64,000 bases of DNA, taken from contig JAFXSG010000001.1 in NCBI GenBank assembly GCA_017525875.1, positions 62,001 to 126,000 of the forward strand, read 5' to 3'. Numbering within the stretch: position 1 is the first letter of the stretch; each line of letters begins with the position of its first letter. The notes beneath the pieces were generated by a model. It was not told where the DNA came from. It did no database searches and saw nothing but the letters and a program-made list of their open reading frames with translations. The stretch comes from Clostridia bacterium. Its GTDB lineage: Bacteria; Bacillota; Clostridia; Christensenellales; CAG-138. This document shows, piece by piece, positions 61,931 to 64,000 of this stretch. The position numbers and the translations under genes were made by a program.

Positions 61931-63436
61931 CTATGGTGGAACAGTATCATTCAACGCTGAACATGTGCCGCAGTCAGCCTCTTCACTGTTTTCAAAAGCT
62001 TTTTCGATGTCGTCAAGGGGGATATCCTTTTCCCTCTGCGGTGAAGTACTCGCATTGACGATCAGCGTGAAATGATCGTCGTACAGGTAAACCGCATGAA
62101 CGAAAATGTTGATTATCGCCCTGCGCTTCTCAATGTCCAGCAGCGGCATGGTGCGGATGTAATCAAGGTATGCCATGACCTGCGGCTCCGAAAGATACAC
62201 CTTGCGATTGAGCTCAGCCGCGAGCTGTTTTTCGAGCTCCGCTTTTTCCGCTCTGCGCTGTTCAAGGCGCTCGGTAAGCATATCGACCGATTGACCGGTT
62301 TCGATCATCCTCCAAAGGTTGTCGATCGCGGTTTCTGCTTCGCGTATCGCCTTACGCAGGGATTTTACCGTAAGGCTGTCGGGATCCCTACCGCATTCCT
62401 CGGCGACTCGCTTTGCAATGAACGCGATGTTTTCATCCGTCAGCAGGCTGAGGCATGCGTCGATAACTCGGTCCTCGATCTTCTGTTTGCCGATAAGCTT
62501 CTTATCGCATTTCCCGCGGCGGGCTTTCTTGCAAACATAATACGGGTAGTATGCACCGGAACGGCTCGTACCGCCGTAACCCGTCATCATTTCCCTGCAG
62601 TGACCACAGAATAGTTTTGTCGTGAGCAGATACTCACCTTCGCCCCGCTTGCGTGCGGGAACATGCAGATTTTTGTCAAGCATAACCTGTACCCTTTCAA
62701 AAAGATCGTCGTTCAGAATCCGGGGCATACCGCCCGGCGTTTCCTTACCGTCATAGATGTAGATGCCGAGATAACGACGGTTTCGGAGCATCTTGCTGAG
62801 GCTGTTATAAGTAAAATCCTTCCCGAGGGAGGTCTTGACCTTGCGCCTCTGCAGGTCCTTTATTATCTCGGCCTTTGTCTGGCCTTGAGCGTATCGCTCG
62901 AATATCTCACGGACGATCGCAGCTTCCTCCTCATCGACGCGAAAGGTCTTATCGGGATTGACCTTGAAGCCCAACCCGGGGTTGGATCCGTTCGAGATGC
63001 ATTTCTGCGCGTTAATGCCCATACCCCTTCGGATCTTCAATGAGAGCTCGGCGGAGTAGTACTCCGCCATGCTCTCCAACACGCCTTCAACGAGTATTCC
63101 GGAGGGATCGTCGGCAATGTTCTCCTTCGCGGATATCACGCGAACGCCGTTTTTCTTCAGCTTTGCCTTGTTGATGGCACTGTCATAACGGTTCCTAGCA
63201 AAACGGTCGAGCTGATAGACGAGTATCGCCTCAAACGTATGCCTCTCCGAATCGGCGATCATACGCTGAAACTCTGCACGGTTGTCGGTGGTACCCGAAA
63301 CTGCGCGGTCGATGTACTCGCCGATGACGGTATAGCCGTTGGCCTCTGCATACTCATAGCAGACCTTAAGCTGACCTTCGATCGACTGCTCCGTCTGGCT
63401 GTAGCTCGAAAAGCGGGCGTAGATGACTATGTTCAT
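61931..63436 (-). CDS. Large serine recombinase (integrase)
   Basis: A site-specific recombinase of 501 residues. The resolvase domain (1-~145) has the catalytic Ser in YARFSSYSQTEQSIEGQ and the YQLDRFARN helix. The recombinase domain (~160-260) follows with GLGFKVN and LRNRRYLGIYIY. A zinc ribbon (CGHC and two later Cys, ~275-315) and a coiled coil complete the usual plan. It would insert or excise an integrative element between att sites. AAAGGAG precedes the ATG. Confidence 0.95.
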   Translation of the reverse strand: MNIVIYARFSSYSQTEQSIEGQLKVCYEYAEANGYTVIGEYIDRAVSGTTDNRAEFQRMIADSERHTFEAILVYQLDRFARNRYDSAINKAKLKKNGVRVISAKENIADDPSGILVEGVLESMAEYYSAELSLKIRRGMGINAQKCISNGSNPGLGFKVNPDKTFRVDEEEAAIVREIFERYAQGQTKAEIIKDLQRRKVKTSLGKDFTYNSLSKMLRNRRYLGIYIYDGKETPGGMPRILNDDLFERVQVMLDKNLHVPARKRGEGEYLLTTKLFCGHCREMMTGYGGTSRSGAYYPYYVCKKARRGKCDKKLIGKQKIEDRVIDACLSLLTDENIAFIAKRVAEECGRDPDSLTVKSLRKAIREAETAIDNLWRMIETGQSVDMLTERLEQRRAEKAELEKQLAAELNRKVYLSEPQVMAYLDYIRTMPLLDIEKRRAIINIFVHAVYLYDDHFTLIVNASTSPQREKDIPLDDIEKAFENSEEADCGTCSALNDTVPP

Positions 63437-63465
63437 ACGCGGCTCCTTTCTCTCGCTTTGCCGTT

Positions 63466-63495
63466 ATGATAGCAGACGCCCGCAGCATAGTCGAA
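63466..63495 (-). promoter_or_regulatory. Promoter of the recombinase gene
   Basis: On the minus strand TTCGAC (63490-63495), 18 bp, then TATCAT (63466-63471) with TGC in front. Confidence 0.5.
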
Positions 63496-63504
63496 TGTGC
63501 GGGC
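63478..63504. promoter_or_regulatory. Inverted repeat over the recombinase promoter
   Basis: A 7-bp inverted repeat (GCCCGCA / TGCGGGC) spans the spacer and -35 box. It may be an operator for the recombinase. Confidence 0.4.
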
Positions 63505-63508
63505 AGAA

Positions 63509-63667
63509 CTATTTTTGATATTCGGGATGTTCACGCAGCCATTCCTCATACCACAGCCTCCCTTCGTCGCTTTGAAAGAAAGCTTTGATATCCGGCGCTA
63601 TGGCCTTGGCGAATTCTTCAAGCAGATTTTCTTCATACTCTATCTTTGTTTCTTCGTTTTCGGGCAT
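63509..63667 (-). CDS. 52-residue protein of recombinase-linked elements
   Basis: A small acidic protein: EENLLEEFAKAIAPDIKAFF, then SDEGRLWYEEWLREH. Similar short proteins (with AF/YxSDEGxxxFxxW) are common just before serine recombinases in Clostridia elements; their role is unknown. The ATG at 63667 lies two bases after the ParB-like stop, with GAGAGA before it, which supports translation. Confidence 0.75.
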   Translation of the reverse strand: MPENEETKIEYEENLLEEFAKAIAPDIKAFFQSDEGRLWYEEWLREHPEYQK

Positions 63668-63669
63668 AT

Positions 63670-64000
63670 CTATCTCTCTTCATCTCTGATCCTCTGTAAG
63701 TGCTTTTTGTAAAACGCGCAAGCCTTGATTATGAATTCCTGTACCCGCTGAGGCTCGGCGTCGGGCAGGTATTTGCCTATGCTGCTCATGGGGATACTGA
63801 CCTTCTCGCGCTGATTGGGCTTTTCTTCCGCCATGATCGCGGCGATCGTCTCCTCGTTGAGCTTCCCTTCGCCGCTGAGCTTCTTCAACCGGCAGGCCTG
63901 GGAAAGCGAAGGCGTCGCCAGCGTAACGCCGATCTCAGTGAAGAGCATTTCCTGTTCCTCCTGTGAAAGGAAGGAAAGCTCCACCGCGGGAGTGAACGCG
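63670..64000 (-). CDS. ParB-family protein, C-terminal part (cut by window edge)
   Basis: At least 110 residues in frame to the window end. AFTPAVELSFLSQEEQEML and TPSLSQACRLKKLSGEGKL match the end of the ParB-like domain of element-borne ParB proteins; IIKACAFYKKH is the tail. The start and the N-terminal nuclease-like domain lie outside. Such proteins support upkeep of the excised element or regulate it. Confidence 0.8.
   Translation of the reverse strand, partial: AFTPAVELSFLSQEEQEMLFTEIGVTLATPSLSQACRLKKLSGEGKLNEETIAAIMAEEKPNQREKVSIPMSSIGKYLPDAEPQRVQEFIIKACAFYKKHLQRIRDEER

Overview
The window looks like chromosomal DNA from a Clostridia-type Bacillota, probably a gut commensal near the Oscillospirales/Christensenellales. 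Strong AGGAGG ribosome sites, sigma-A promoters with 17-bp spacers, a dockerin-bearing subtilase, InlB-type repeats, a LUD-domain protein and an Mrp antiporter operon support this. The exact genus cannot be told from the sequence. No rRNA, tRNA or CRISPR array was seen.

Left part (1-10.4 kb): mostly single-gene units, each with its own promoter and terminator. They are a secreted subtilase with a dockerin, tadA, tyrS, a macro-domain protein with a C-terminal helical extension, a VWA protein, a TMEM164/YwaF-like membrane protein, a tfoX-like/EamA pair on the minus strand, and a nucleoside phosphorylase. From 10.4 to 19.8 kb a minus-strand operon encodes an Mrp/Mbh-type cation/proton antiporter (E-F-G-DUF4040-B-C and four NuoL/M/N-like subunits).

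Middle part (19.8-34.7 kb): a PI-PLC-like enzyme, a LUD protein and an ECF sigma/anti-sigma pair. Then comes a self-contained four-gene unit: HPr-kinase-like ATPase, PqqD-like protein, membrane-anchored acidic protein, and nucleotidyltransferase. It has its own promoter and terminator. Next to it lie a 105-residue orphan protein and a 2464-residue secreted InlB-repeat protein. The kinase/PqqD/nucleotidyltransferase set recalls phosphorylated lasso-peptide clusters, but no cyclase or leader protease is present. This is the best candidate for an undescribed system.

Surface polysaccharide locus (36.6-59.6 kb, plus strand): an Ig-like membrane protein, two tandem Wzz/BY-kinase fusions with Tyr-Gly tails, an EpsG-like polymerase, TagD and LicD, five glycosyltransferases, two acetyltransferases, two pyruvyltransferase-family proteins, an MptE/DUF115 protein and a Wzm/Wzt exporter. 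It ends with a putative ulosonic-acid module (CMP-sugar synthetase, HMGL-like aldolase fusion, KdsC-like phosphatase) and a metallophosphoesterase. No initiating phosphoglycosyl transferase or Wzx flippase is visible.

Right edge (59.8-64 kb): an aldo/keto reductase, a GNAT acetyltransferase and a truncated Nudix gene, then the end of an integrative element (large serine recombinase, 52-residue protein, ParB-like protein cut by the window edge).
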